From NCBI RefSeq assembly GCF_015865035.1, contig NZ_JADZGI010000001.1, forward strand, positions 1,798,001 through 1,862,000: a DNA stretch of 64,000 bases. The letters run 5' to 3'. This DNA comes from Novosphingobium aureum (GTDB lineage: Bacteria > Pseudomonadota > Alphaproteobacteria > Sphingomonadales > Sphingomonadaceae). Every line of letters starts with the position of its first letter. The stretch's first letter is position 1. Below the pieces are notes generated by a model that saw only the letters and a list, made by a program, of their open reading frames with translations, did no database searches and was not told where the DNA came from. Shown in pieces: positions 33,180 to 42,428 of the stretch. The position numbers and the translations under genes are program-made.

Positions 33180-36029
33180 TTATTCGCCGAAGGTACGCTG
33201 CCACCAGCCGCGGCGCGGGGCAGGTGCCTCGCTCGCCTCGTCCTGGCCTTCCGGCTCGGAACTGGCGGGAGCCGGAGCCGCAGTGGTCTGGGCCTCTGCG
33301 GTCACGACCGCTTCCTCGCCTGCTTCGACAGTTGTGGCTTCGGCAGCGGGCTCGGCCTTCTTGCGGCGCGTGCGCTTGGGCTTGGGAGCCGGCTCCTCTG
33401 CTGCCTCGGCAGTTGCGGCTTCGGCAGCGGGCTCAGCCTTCTTGCGACGCGTGCGCTTGGGCTTGGGCGCCGGTTCCTCTGCTGCTTCTTCTGCAGCAGT
33501 CTCGCCAGCAGCTTCGGCAGCGGGCTCGGCCTTCTTGCGGCGCGTCGTGCGCTTGGGCTTGGGCTTTTCCTCCTCGGCCGGGGTGGCCTCGGCGGCAGGT
33601 GCCTCTGCAGGCTCCTCGCTCACTTCGGCGCTTGCCTCGGCGGCAGGCTCTGCCTTCTTGCGACGGGTGCGACGCGGCTTGGGCTTGGGCGCTTCCTCTT
33701 CGTCAACCGGCTCGGCTGCTTCGGGCTCGGCGACTTCGGCCTCGGGGGCAGGGTGAACCTGCTCCTCGGACGCCTGCGCCATTTCGGCAGGGGCCTCGTT
33801 GGCCGTCTCGCTTTCGCCGCGCTCGTCGCTCGAGCTTTCGTCCGAGGCGTTCTCGCCCTGAGACTCGGCGTCACCACCGCGACGGCCACGGCGACGACGA
33901 CCGCCACGACGGCGGCGCTTGCGCGGCGCTTCGTTTTCGTCGTCCTCGCCGGTCGGGGCGCTTTCGTGTGCCTCGTCCTCGTCCTCGCCGTCAGCATCCG
34001 CGGCGGCATCCTCGGCGCTTTCGTCGTCCGAACGCTGTTCGTCGCGGCGGTCGCGGCCACGGCCACGGCGACGTTTGCGGCGGCGCTTGGAGCGGCCTTC
34101 ACCCTCGGCATCGTCGCGCTCGCGGGTCTCTTCGGCCTCGAGCTCGTCTTCTTCCTCGTCGATGAAGTCGTCCTCGACTTCATCGGCAATCGGGTCGAAG
34201 CGCGGCACGAAGTCATTGCGCGGGCCAGACGAGGCAACGCGCATCTTCGCGCCCTCGTTCTCGCCCTCGGGGATGACCTCGACGGTCACGCCGTAGCGGT
34301 CCTCGATGTCGGCGAGGTCGGTGCGCTTGGCGTTGAGCATGTAGACCGCAGCCTCGGTGCTCGCATAGAGCGAGACGATCACGCCCTTGCCCTTGGCGGC
34401 TTCGTCCTCGATCAGGCGCAGCGCCGAGAGGCCGGCCGAGCTGGCGGTGCGCACCAGGCCGGTGCCGTCGCAGTGCGGGCACGAACGGGTGGTGGCTTCC
34501 AGAACGCCGGTGCGCAGGCGCTGGCGGCTCATTTCCATCAGGCCGAAGCTCGAGATACGGCCGACCTGGATGCGGGCGCGGTCGTTCTTGAGCGCGTCCT
34601 TCATGGCCTTCTCGACCTTGCGGACGTTCGAGCCGTATTCCATGTCGATGAAGTCGATCACGACGAGGCCGGCCATGTCGCGCAGGCGCAGCTGGCGGGC
34701 GATTTCGCGCGCGGCTTCAAGGTTGGTTGCGACCGCCGTCTGCTCGATGCCGTGCTCCTTGGTGGCGCGGCCCGAGTTGATGTCGATCGAGACCAGCGCC
34801 TCGGTCGGGTTGATCACGATGTAGCCACCCGACTTGAGCTGGACGACCGGATCGTACATCGCGGTCAGCTGGTCTTCGGCGCCGAAGCGCTGGAACAGCG
34901 GAACGGGGTCCGAATAGGGCTTAACCTTGCGCGCATGGCTGGGCATGAGCAGCTTCATGAAGTCCTTGGCGGCGCGGTAGCCTTCCTCGCCCTCGACGAC
35001 GACTTCCTCGATGTCGCGATTGTAGATGTCGCGGATCGCGCGCTTGATCAGATCGGAGTCCGAGTGGATCAGCGAAGGCGCGGCCGAGTGGAGCGTTTTC
35101 TCGCGAAGCTCGTCCCAGAGGCGGGCGAGGTAGTCGAAGTCGCGCTTGATCTCGGTCTTGGTCCGCTGGAGGCCAGCGGTGCGCACGATGCAGCCCATCG
35201 AACGCGGAAGCTGCATTTCCGCGATGATCGACTTGAGGCGCTTGCGGTCCGAGGCCGAGCTGATCTTGCGGCTGATGCCGCCGCCGTGGCTCGAATTCGG
35301 CATGAGCACGCAGTAGCGACCGGCAAGGCTGAGGTAAGTGGTGAGGGCTGCGCCCTTGTTGCCACGCTCTTCCTTGACGACCTGGACGAGCAGCACCTGA
35401 CGGCGATGGATCACGTCCTGGATCTTGTAGCGGCGGCGCAGGGCAAGGCGCTTGGCGCGCAGTTCCTCGGCCTCCTTCGAGCGACCACCATTGCGGCCAC
35501 CCTGGCGACGGCGGCCACGGCCACGGCGTCCTGAGGTGTTTTCGGTGCTCTCGTCGTCCTCGGAGGAATCCTCGTCCGTGTCGAGGGCGCCGTCCTCGAT
35601 GGTGGCGACGTCGTCCTTTTCGGAAGTGTCGACTTCGGTCAGGCCGCCGTCGTCGAAATCTTCCTCGTGGTTGTCGTCACCGTCGTCGTGATCGTCCTCG
35701 TCTTCCGCGTCATCGGCGCGCAGCGCGGCCTCTTCCTCGGCATGCGCGGCCTCTTCGGCCAGCAGTGCCTCGCGGTCTTCCTTGGGGATCTGGTAGTAGT
35801 CGGGGTGAATTTCGCTGAAGGCGAGGAAACCGTGACGGTTGCCGCCGAAATCGACGAATGCAGCCTGCAGCGAAGGTTCCACGCGGGTAACCTTCGCGAG
35901 GTAGATGTTACCCTTTATCTGCTTGCGTTCGGTCGATTCGAAATCGAATTCTTCAATGCGATTTCCCTTGAGTACCGCCACCCGCGTTTCTTCCGGGTGG
36001 CGCGCATCGATCAGCATGCGCGTTGCCAT
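33180..36029 (-). CDS. rne: ribonuclease E (RNase E/G family)
   Basis: 949 residues. Order of domains: N-terminal S1 RNA-binding region starting MATRMLIDARHPEETRVAVLKGN, interrupted by a long acidic insertion (about residues 90-170, very rich in Asp/Glu); then the 5'-sensor/RNase H and DNase I-like catalytic core (VVIDFIDMEYGSN with catalytic Asp); then the zinc-link CPHC at 517-520; then a disordered C-terminal half with Arg-rich blocks (RSKRRRKRRRGRGRDRR) and Lys/Ala/Glu repeats. It is the essential endonuclease for mRNA decay and rRNA processing, and the tail probably scaffolds a degradosome. Confidence 0.95.
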   Translation of the reverse strand: MATRMLIDARHPEETRVAVLKGNRIEEFDFESTERKQIKGNIYLAKVTRVEPSLQAAFVDFGGNRHGFLAFSEIHPDYYQIPKEDREALLAEEAAHAEEEAALRADDAEDEDDHDDGDDNHEEDFDDGGLTEVDTSEKDDVATIEDGALDTDEDSSEDDESTENTSGRRGRGRRRQGGRNGGRSKEAEELRAKRLALRRRYKIQDVIHRRQVLLVQVVKEERGNKGAALTTYLSLAGRYCVLMPNSSHGGGISRKISSASDRKRLKSIIAEMQLPRSMGCIVRTAGLQRTKTEIKRDFDYLARLWDELREKTLHSAAPSLIHSDSDLIKRAIRDIYNRDIEEVVVEGEEGYRAAKDFMKLLMPSHARKVKPYSDPVPLFQRFGAEDQLTAMYDPVVQLKSGGYIVINPTEALVSIDINSGRATKEHGIEQTAVATNLEAAREIARQLRLRDMAGLVVIDFIDMEYGSNVRKVEKAMKDALKNDRARIQVGRISSFGLMEMSRQRLRTGVLEATTRSCPHCDGTGLVRTASSAGLSALRLIEDEAAKGKGVIVSLYASTEAAVYMLNAKRTDLADIEDRYGVTVEVIPEGENEGAKMRVASSGPRNDFVPRFDPIADEVEDDFIDEEEDELEAEETRERDDAEGEGRSKRRRKRRRGRGRDRRDEQRSDDESAEDAAADADGEDEDEAHESAPTGEDDENEAPRKRRRRGGRRRRGRRGGDAESQGENASDESSSDERGESETANEAPAEMAQASEEQVHPAPEAEVAEPEAAEPVDEEEAPKPKPRRTRRKKAEPAAEASAEVSEEPAEAPAAEATPAEEEKPKPKRTTRRKKAEPAAEAAGETAAEEAAEEPAPKPKRTRRKKAEPAAEAATAEAAEEPAPKPKRTRRKKAEPAAEATTVEAGEEAVVTAEAQTTAAPAPASSEPEGQDEASEAPAPRRGWWQRTFGE
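33342..33690 (-). repeat. rne: tandem degenerate repeats in the rne C-terminal coding region
   Basis: Four copies of a unit encoding PKPKRTRRKKAEPAAEA-like sequence. Adjacent copies at the DNA level start near 33342, 33423 (81 bp later) and 33516 (93 bp later), and a fourth, more diverged copy starts near 33640. The repeats are in frame and coding, so they expand the Lys/Arg-rich RNA-binding tail and could vary in number between strains. Confidence 0.8.
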
Positions 36030-36657
36030 TGGTCATTCTCCGGACGCGCGTTCCTCCAGCCGGTGAAGGCCGGGGCGCGCGTCGATTTTCATGGGGGCCT
36101 GGTACGGCGATGAGCAGCCTGCCTTCACGGGCATGGCGCTTGACATCACGATCCGTACCACGGGCCGGTGTGTAAACGGGATCGGGGCCGTTCGAGGCCC
36201 CGGTTACGATGTATGGATATGCGGCCGCGAAGGCGGACGTTGCATCTGCACGAGCGAGCAGGCGTGGCGAAATCGGACACGCGGGGCGCTGCGACCAAAC
36301 CGCCACGGCCCTAAAGGGCGTGGTCTGGCAGGACTGCAGCTGGCTTCTCATTTTCGTGCATCAACCTGTTGGATCCCGGGGTTGTTTCCCGGTTCTTTGT
36401 AACCGTGCCGCCGGTTTCGGGTCTCGCCCTGGAATAACTTGCGGGCAAAGCCATGCAAGAGTGCCTCCGGGACAGCCTGACCGTGATATGACAGCTACGG
36501 TTAAATTTGACCTAGCACCCATGAACAGCAACGGCAAGTTGCTTGCCCGTTGTGGATGAAGAATTGCGCCCCGGCGCTGTATTCGTGCGGGAAGCCGGGG
36601 AAATTGCTCGGCGTGCCATTGCCTCTCGCTGCGCCAGCGCTCAAACCTGCCTGCAAG
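36030..36657. other. 628-bp intergenic region upstream of rne and of the amidase
   Basis: Divergent promoter region. The part next to rne (about 36030-36300) probably includes a long 5' untranslated region, as is usual for autoregulated rne genes, but no specific element is demonstrable. Open frames here (for example a run from 36209) have no RBS. Nothing else is recognised. Confidence 0.45.
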
Positions 36658-37560
36658 ATGGCGCGCCTTTTTCCGATTATCCTCCTGATCATGCTGCCTC
36701 TCCTGGCGCTGGGCGGGGTGCTGGCGATGATGGTCTCGGGGCGCATGTCGCACGAGGGGGCTCAGGCCGGGCAGTCCTTCGTTCCGGTGCTGCGCTTCAC
36801 CCTGCCTTCGACGGACGAGCCTGTCGGTCTGCCGCGGGTTGATGGTCCACCCGATGCCAGCCGGCCTCTGGTGGTGATCGACCCGGGACATGGCGGGTTC
36901 GATCCCGGCGCCGGCAAGGGGGCGCTGCGCGAGAAGACGGTCGCACTCAATATCGCCCGTGCGCTGCGCGATCATCTCGTGCGCTCGGGCGGGATCAGGG
37001 TGGCGATGACGCGCGATTCCGACCGCTTCATCGCCTTGCGCGACCGTCCCGAAATCGCCCGGCGCATGGGGGCGGACCTGTTCGTCTCGATCCATGCCGA
37101 CAGTGCCGAGAGCGATCTTGCGCGCGGGGCGAGCGTCTATGTCCTCTCGCAGAAGGGCACCGGCGAGGCTGCCGAGCGCTTCGCGAGCAGCGCGCGCGAA
37201 ACCGGGCGTTCCGAAGGCGGGCGGGTCAACGGCATCGTCCTTGCCGATACCGACGACATGGTCGGCGCGATCCTGCTCGATCTCTCGCAGCGCTCGACCC
37301 AGAGCGATTCGACCGCGCTCGCCCAGCTGGTGCTGCGCGAACTTTCGGATGACAAGGTGCCGCTCCACCGCGAGAACGCAGAGACTGCTGCGCTCGCCGT
37401 GCTCAAGGCGCCCGACATCCCCTCGATCCTGTTCGAGACCGGCTACATCAACAACGAGCAGGACGCAGAGCTGCTCGGCTCGCGCAAGGGGCAGGAGCGC
37501 CTCGGCGCCGCCGCCGCACGGGCGATCCGGGCCTTTTTCGCGAGGAAGCTGGGTGCCTGA
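36658..37560 (+). CDS. N-acetylmuramoyl-L-alanine amidase (Amidase_3, AmiC-like)
   Basis: 300 residues from ATG 36658; longer frames lack family resemblance. An N-terminal hydrophobic helix (residues 3-25, LFPIILLIMLPLLALGGVLA) is a signal anchor or Sec signal. The zinc amidase domain follows: VVIDPGHGGFDPGAG with His78, the Glu in LREKTVALNI, SIHADSAE with the second His, and a late FETGYINNEQD containing the catalytic Glu. It cleaves the peptide stem from MurNAc in septal peptidoglycan. No AMIN domain is present, so it is shorter than AmiC. PBP1A follows 51 bp later. Confidence 0.93.
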   Translation: MARLFPIILLIMLPLLALGGVLAMMVSGRMSHEGAQAGQSFVPVLRFTLPSTDEPVGLPRVDGPPDASRPLVVIDPGHGGFDPGAGKGALREKTVALNIARALRDHLVRSGGIRVAMTRDSDRFIALRDRPEIARRMGADLFVSIHADSAESDLARGASVYVLSQKGTGEAAERFASSARETGRSEGGRVNGIVLADTDDMVGAILLDLSQRSTQSDSTALAQLVLRELSDDKVPLHRENAETAALAVLKAPDIPSILFETGYINNEQDAELLGSRKGQERLGAAAARAIRAFFARKLGA

Positions 37561-37611
37561 GCGCATCGCTGCTGGCCTTGTCGGAAAGGGCCGTGCTAGA
37601 GGGCTGGCACG

Positions 37612-40170
37612 ATGACCGACGAGACCCAGGAAACCGGCTTCGACGCCGACGCTCAAGCCGCCGAAGACGCCAAGTACAGCATTCGCCGCGGCAAGTCCGG
37701 CACGGGGCAGGGGGGCTTCCTCGCCCGGATCGGCTCCGCCTGGCACGCCAGCAAGTGGCTGCGCCGCTTCGCCTATCTGTGCCTTGTCGGGGTGATCGGC
37801 CTCGTCGGCATGTGGCTGGTCTTCGCGCGCGACCTGCCCGATGCCAAGTCGTTGCTCGCCTATCAGCCGCCGCTGCCGACCATGGTGCGCGACGGTGATG
37901 GCGAGATCGTCTACAGCTATGCACGCGAACGCCGCGTGCAGTTGCGCTACGTCGACCTGCCGCGCCCGCTGGTGAACGCCTTCCTCTCTGCCGAGGATCG
38001 CACCTTCTGGTCGCACGGTGGCATCGACTTTGGCGGTCTTGCCGGCGCGGTGATCGACTATGCCTCGAAGTTCGGCTCGGGCGAGCGCGCCAAGGGCGGT
38101 TCGACGATCACCCAGCAGGTCGCCAAGAACATCCTGATCGGCGACGAGTATTCGGTCACCCGCAAGCTCAAGGAAATGGTTCTCGCGCACCGCATCGAAG
38201 GCGTGCTGAGCAAGCAGCAGATCCTTGAACTCTACCTCAACGAGATTCCGCTCGGGCGTCGTTCCTTCGGCGTCCAGGCCGCAGCGCGCGCCTATTTCGA
38301 CAAGGACGTCGGCGAGCTGACGCTGAGCCAGAGCGCGTTCCTCGCGATCCTGCCGCGTGCGCCCGAGGTCTATGGCCGCAAGCAGCACGAAGAGCGCGCG
38401 ATCGAGCGACGCAACTGGGTGCTCGACCAGATGGTGCGCAACGAATGGGTGAGCGCTGCCGATGCCGAAAGCGCCAAGGCCGAGCCGCTGGGCCTCGTCA
38501 CCCAGCGCGGTCCCGAATACGACAGCGCCAACGGCTACTTCGTCGAGGAAGTGCGCCGCCGGCTGATCGAGAAGTATGGCGAGAAGGCCGAGGACGGCCC
38601 CAACAGTGTCTACGCCGGTGGCCTGTGGGTGCGCACTTCGCTCGACCCGCAGCTCCAGACGTCGGTGCGTTCGGCGCTGCGTAGCGGCCTGCTCAACTAT
38701 CACGGGCAGCGCGGATGGGCTGGCCCCATCGCGCACATCAAGGACATGGACAGCTGGCAGACCCAGCTGATCGTCTCGAACAAGACCATCGACTACAAGG
38801 ACTGGCGCGTCGGCGTGATCCTCTCGACCTCCGGCGACAGCGGAGAGATCGGGTTCAGCGACGGCAAGACCTTCACCCTTAACAACGTGCCCGAAAAGGC
38901 CAAGGTCGGTGACTTCGTCGCTGCCTCGCCGGTCTCATCGGGAGCGTACCGTGTACGCATCATCCCCGAGGTTTCGGGCGGCATGATCATGGAGCAGCCC
39001 TCGACCGGGCGCATACTCGCCATGCAGGGCGGTTTCGATTCCGGGCTCGGCTCGTTCAACCGTGCGATCCAGGCCGAGCGCCAGCCCGGTTCGACGATCA
39101 AGCCCTTCGTCTATGCGACTGGCCTGCAGAACGGCATGACCCCCGCGACGCAGGTTCTCGACGGCACCTTCTGCGTCTACCAGGGCGCGCGTCTTGGCCA
39201 GAAGTGCTTCCGCAACTTCGGCGGCGGCGGTGGTGGCACGCATACCCTGCGCTGGGGGCTCGAGCAGTCACGCAACCTGATGACCGTGCGCATCGCCAAC
39301 GACACCGGCATGAAGCGCGTGATCAAGACCTTCAAGAACGTCGGGATCGGTGAGTACAAGCCCTACCTCTCGTTCGCACTGGGTGCTGGCGAGACGACGG
39401 TGGCGCGCATGGCCAATGCCTATTCCGCGCTCGCCAACAATGGCGTGCAGTTCCCTTCCTCGGTCATCGACTATGTGCAGGACCGCAAGGGCAAGGTGAT
39501 CTGGAAGTCCGACAAGCGTCGCTGCGACAGCTGCAACATGGCCGAGTGGGACGGCAAGCCGATGCCGCGCGTCGACCGCGTGGGCAAGCAGGTGATTGAT
39601 GCCGACACTGCCTACCAGACCGTGCACATGCTCGAGGGCGTGGTGATCCGCGGTACCGCGGTGCGTCTGCGCAGCCTCGAACTCCCGCTGTTCGGCAAGA
39701 CCGGCACCACCACCGGCCCGACCGACGTGTGGTTCATGGGCGGTTCGCAGGACTATGTCGGCGGGCTCTACATCGGTTATGACAGCCCGCGCTCGCTGGG
39801 CGGCTATGCACAGGGCGGGCGTATTGCCGCGCCGGTGTTCAAGCAGGTCGTCGAGGACACCAAGTCGCGCTGGAGCCATCAGCCCTTCATCGCGCCCGAG
39901 GGCATCCGCATGGTTCGTATCGACCGCGTGACCGGCAAGCAGGTCATGGGTGTCGAACCGTCTGACGAGCCCAAGGCCTCGGTCATCTGGGAAGCCTTCA
40001 AGCCCGATACCGAACCGCGCGAGTACACCGCCGAGGACGAGTTCACGAAGCGCCGCGATGCGCTCATCGCCGAAATTGACGGTGCTCGCCGCGCCCGCGA
40101 GGCGGCGCAGGCCGCGCAGGGGCAGGTACAGGCCGAGGACTTTGCCGAGGAGCAGGGCGGCATTTACTGA
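37612..40170 (+). CDS. mrcA: penicillin-binding protein 1A, bifunctional glycosyltransferase/transpeptidase
   Basis: 852 residues. Cytoplasmic tail, a membrane helix at about 52-72, then the GT51 domain with catalytic Glu128 in SAEDRTFWSHGGID and GGSTITQQVAKN, then the transpeptidase with Ser494 in QPGSTIKPF, SRN in EQSRNLM, and FGKTGTTTG near residue 697. It polymerises and cross-links peptidoglycan. An OB-like region is expected between the two (around residues 360-450). The start at 37612 gives a natural acidic N-terminal tail. Confidence 0.96.
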   Translation: MTDETQETGFDADAQAAEDAKYSIRRGKSGTGQGGFLARIGSAWHASKWLRRFAYLCLVGVIGLVGMWLVFARDLPDAKSLLAYQPPLPTMVRDGDGEIVYSYARERRVQLRYVDLPRPLVNAFLSAEDRTFWSHGGIDFGGLAGAVIDYASKFGSGERAKGGSTITQQVAKNILIGDEYSVTRKLKEMVLAHRIEGVLSKQQILELYLNEIPLGRRSFGVQAAARAYFDKDVGELTLSQSAFLAILPRAPEVYGRKQHEERAIERRNWVLDQMVRNEWVSAADAESAKAEPLGLVTQRGPEYDSANGYFVEEVRRRLIEKYGEKAEDGPNSVYAGGLWVRTSLDPQLQTSVRSALRSGLLNYHGQRGWAGPIAHIKDMDSWQTQLIVSNKTIDYKDWRVGVILSTSGDSGEIGFSDGKTFTLNNVPEKAKVGDFVAASPVSSGAYRVRIIPEVSGGMIMEQPSTGRILAMQGGFDSGLGSFNRAIQAERQPGSTIKPFVYATGLQNGMTPATQVLDGTFCVYQGARLGQKCFRNFGGGGGGTHTLRWGLEQSRNLMTVRIANDTGMKRVIKTFKNVGIGEYKPYLSFALGAGETTVARMANAYSALANNGVQFPSSVIDYVQDRKGKVIWKSDKRRCDSCNMAEWDGKPMPRVDRVGKQVIDADTAYQTVHMLEGVVIRGTAVRLRSLELPLFGKTGTTTGPTDVWFMGGSQDYVGGLYIGYDSPRSLGGYAQGGRIAAPVFKQVVEDTKSRWSHQPFIAPEGIRMVRIDRVTGKQVMGVEPSDEPKASVIWEAFKPDTEPREYTAEDEFTKRRDALIAEIDGARRAREAAQAAQGQVQAEDFAEEQGGIY

Positions 40171-40243
40171 TTGCGATACATGCGCCGGATGGCTCACCCC
40201 ATAAACATCAGGGGAGCGGCGGCGCTGTAAACAGGGAGAGGGT

Positions 40244-41335
40244 ATGATGCGATTGGCTAAGTGGACCAACCGGCGGGCGGGCCTTGTGCCTGCGGTACTG
40301 CTGGGCCTTGGAGCCCTCCCTGGCCTGGCCGGGGCGAAGCAGGGCAATGAGGCGCAGATCGCCGCGCAAGGCGAGGATGCAGCGCCGTACATGCGTGAGG
40401 ACGTCGCGGCCTTCCTCGAGGCGCGCAAGGCGCGGCCCATGCCTGCCTTGACCCGCGAGACGCTGGCGGCAATCCACGCCATGGGACCGGCTGCAGCGGC
40501 GGCGATGGGCAGCAGCGACCTGCCGGTCGGAGAGATGGCGGTCCAGCGCGAACTGACGATGCCCGGACCCGGTGGCGAGATGCGCCTCAAGCTCTTCGAT
40601 ACGCGTGCCCAGCGCGGACCGGGACCGGTCTTCGTGTTCTATCACGGCGGTGGCTACGTGCTCGGCTCGATCGAGAGCCATGCCGGGCTTGCCGCCGAGA
40701 TCGCCCGCCAGCTCGACCTGCCCGTGATCTCGGTCGAATACCGCCTTGCGCCCGAGAACCCCTGGCCGGCCGCGGTCGATGACGGCGTGGCCGCAGCGCG
40801 CTGGATTGCCGACAACGGCGCTGCCCTCGGTCTCGGTATCACCGGACTGGTACTGGGCGGAGACAGCGCGGGCGGCAATCTCACGCTCACCACCGCCGCG
40901 GCCCTGCGCGATGACCCTGCCTCGGTACCCGTAGTCATGCAGGTGCCGATCTACCCGGCGACCGATTTCGCCCAAAGCTATCCCTCGCAGGCGCTGTTTG
41001 CCGAGGGCTACGGTCTCGATGCCGCGAGCACCGAACTCATGACGCGTCACTATGCCGCCGATCCGCAGGACCCGCGCGCTTCGCCTCTGCTCGACGATCT
41101 TGCCGGACTGCCGCCGACGGTTCTGGTCACCGCCTCGCTCGACCCCTTGCGCGATCAGGGGCGGGCCTACGCGGCCAAGCTCGTGGCAGCGGGTGTGCCG
41201 ACCGCGTTCTACGAGGCGCGCGGACTGATCCACGGCTTTTCCAGCTACCGCAAGGCGATCCCCTCGGCGCAGGACGACACCATCGCCTACCTGCGTCTCG
41301 CGCGCACGATGCTCGACATGCCCGAGGGTCAGTAG
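40244..41335 (+). CDS. exported alpha/beta hydrolase, HSL-family esterase/lipase
   Basis: 363 residues with a probable signal peptide (RAGLVPAVLLGLGALPGLAGAKQ, cleavage near residue 27). HSL (GH-type) features: the oxyanion-hole motif YHGGGYVLGS near residue 130, SVEYRLAPENPWPAAVDD, and nucleophile elbow GGDSAGGN. Catalytic Asp/His are expected in TASLDPLRDQG and GLIHGFSSY. It hydrolyses short- to medium-chain esters, probably in the periplasm. RBS GAGAGGG lies at 40233-40239. Confidence 0.88.
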   Translation: MMRLAKWTNRRAGLVPAVLLGLGALPGLAGAKQGNEAQIAAQGEDAAPYMREDVAAFLEARKARPMPALTRETLAAIHAMGPAAAAAMGSSDLPVGEMAVQRELTMPGPGGEMRLKLFDTRAQRGPGPVFVFYHGGGYVLGSIESHAGLAAEIARQLDLPVISVEYRLAPENPWPAAVDDGVAAARWIADNGAALGLGITGLVLGGDSAGGNLTLTTAAALRDDPASVPVVMQVPIYPATDFAQSYPSQALFAEGYGLDAASTELMTRHYAADPQDPRASPLLDDLAGLPPTVLVTASLDPLRDQGRAYAAKLVAAGVPTAFYEARGLIHGFSSYRKAIPSAQDDTIAYLRLARTMLDMPEGQ

Positions 41336-41365
41336 CGCCAGACGGACAAGGCGCGCTGAACCAAC

Positions 41366-42325
41366 TCAGTGCGCGGCCAGGTCGAGAATCGCGTTCTCGC
41401 GTTTCTCGGGGCGGATGTAGATCGAGGAGATGCGCGGCGAAATCGCCTTGAGCTGCGTTTCCAGCTCCTCGATCATGGTCTCGGCCTCACCCATGGGCAA
41501 TTCGTCGTCGAAGTCGGCACTGACTGCGACGAAAATGCTGTTGGGGGCCGTGTGGATCGTGCGCAGGTGGTTGACGTTGGTAATGCGCGGCTCGGCTTCC
41601 AGCCTCGTGCGCATCGCATGCACCAGCTGCGGATCTGCAGCTTCGCCGATGAGCAGCCCCTTGGCCTCGCGGGCCAGCAGTACCGCGACGGTCGCCAGCA
41701 CCAGGCCGATCAGCACAGAAGCCGCGCCGTCGATGCGCGGGTCCTCGAAGTGCACGCTGGCCCAGACCCCGACTGCGGCGATCACCAGACCGACAAGAGC
41801 GGCACTGTCCTCGAACAGCACGATGAAGCCCGGCGGGTCCTTGCTGTCGTGGATCGCCTGCCACCAGCTCTGGCCACCGCGCTTGGCGTCGAATTCGCGC
41901 ACCGCGATGAACCATGACGCGCCCTCCAGAACGAAGGCGATGCCCAGCACGATGTAGCTAAGCGTGGGGTCGGCGATGGCGCTTGGCTCGCGGATATGCT
42001 CGTAACCCTCGTAGATCGACACGCCCGCGCCGACTGCGAAGATCAGGATCGCGACGACGAAGGCCCAGAAGTAGAGCTCGCGTCCATAGCCGAAGGGATG
42101 GCGCGCGTTGGCGGGCTTGCCGGCGCGGTGCTGACCATAGAGCAGGAGGACCTGATTGCCGCTGTCGACGAGCGAGTGAATGCCTTCGGTGGCCATCGAG
42201 GACGAGCCACTGATGGAGGCGGCGACGAACTTGGCGATGGCGATGCCGAGATTGGCGATGAGTGCGCCGTAAAGGACGATGTTCTCGCGAAAATGGCCTG
42301 ACGAGGCGGCCTCTGATTGTTTCAT
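41366..42325 (-). CDS. cation diffusion facilitator family transporter
   Basis: 319 residues from the ATG at 42323-42325; a longer frame to 42802 runs into the next gene. Six helices are predictable: residues about 14-35 (NIVLYGALIANLGIAIAKFV), 45-65, 82-105 (WAFVVAILIFAVGAGVSIY), 118-140, 167-187 and 195-215. The CDF signature is SMATEGIHSLVDSGNQV, with the paired metal-site His/Asp in HSLVD and in the later FEDSAALVG. The C-terminal domain has the usual ferredoxin-like fold (ITNVNHLRTIHTAPNSI). It exports divalent cations such as zinc or iron, or couples to protons. Metal unknown. Confidence 0.93.
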   Translation of the reverse strand: MKQSEAASSGHFRENIVLYGALIANLGIAIAKFVAASISGSSSMATEGIHSLVDSGNQVLLLYGQHRAGKPANARHPFGYGRELYFWAFVVAILIFAVGAGVSIYEGYEHIREPSAIADPTLSYIVLGIAFVLEGASWFIAVREFDAKRGGQSWWQAIHDSKDPPGFIVLFEDSAALVGLVIAAVGVWASVHFEDPRIDGAASVLIGLVLATVAVLLAREAKGLLIGEAADPQLVHAMRTRLEAEPRITNVNHLRTIHTAPNSIFVAVSADFDDELPMGEAETMIEELETQLKAISPRISSIYIRPEKRENAILDLAAH

Positions 42326-42428
42326 GCGAGGGAGAACGGCGCTCGCGCCCTCGCGTTGCATGCAAATCGTCCGTTGCGGCTCGCTCGCTGCGCCAGACCG
42401 CGCGGCGCGCCCGGGTCCGGATCCGTCA

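Noticed and set aside
36361..38736. Long minus-strand frame under the amidase and PBP1A
   Set aside because: It mirrors the codon pattern of the real plus-strand genes; both of those carry full catalytic motifs.
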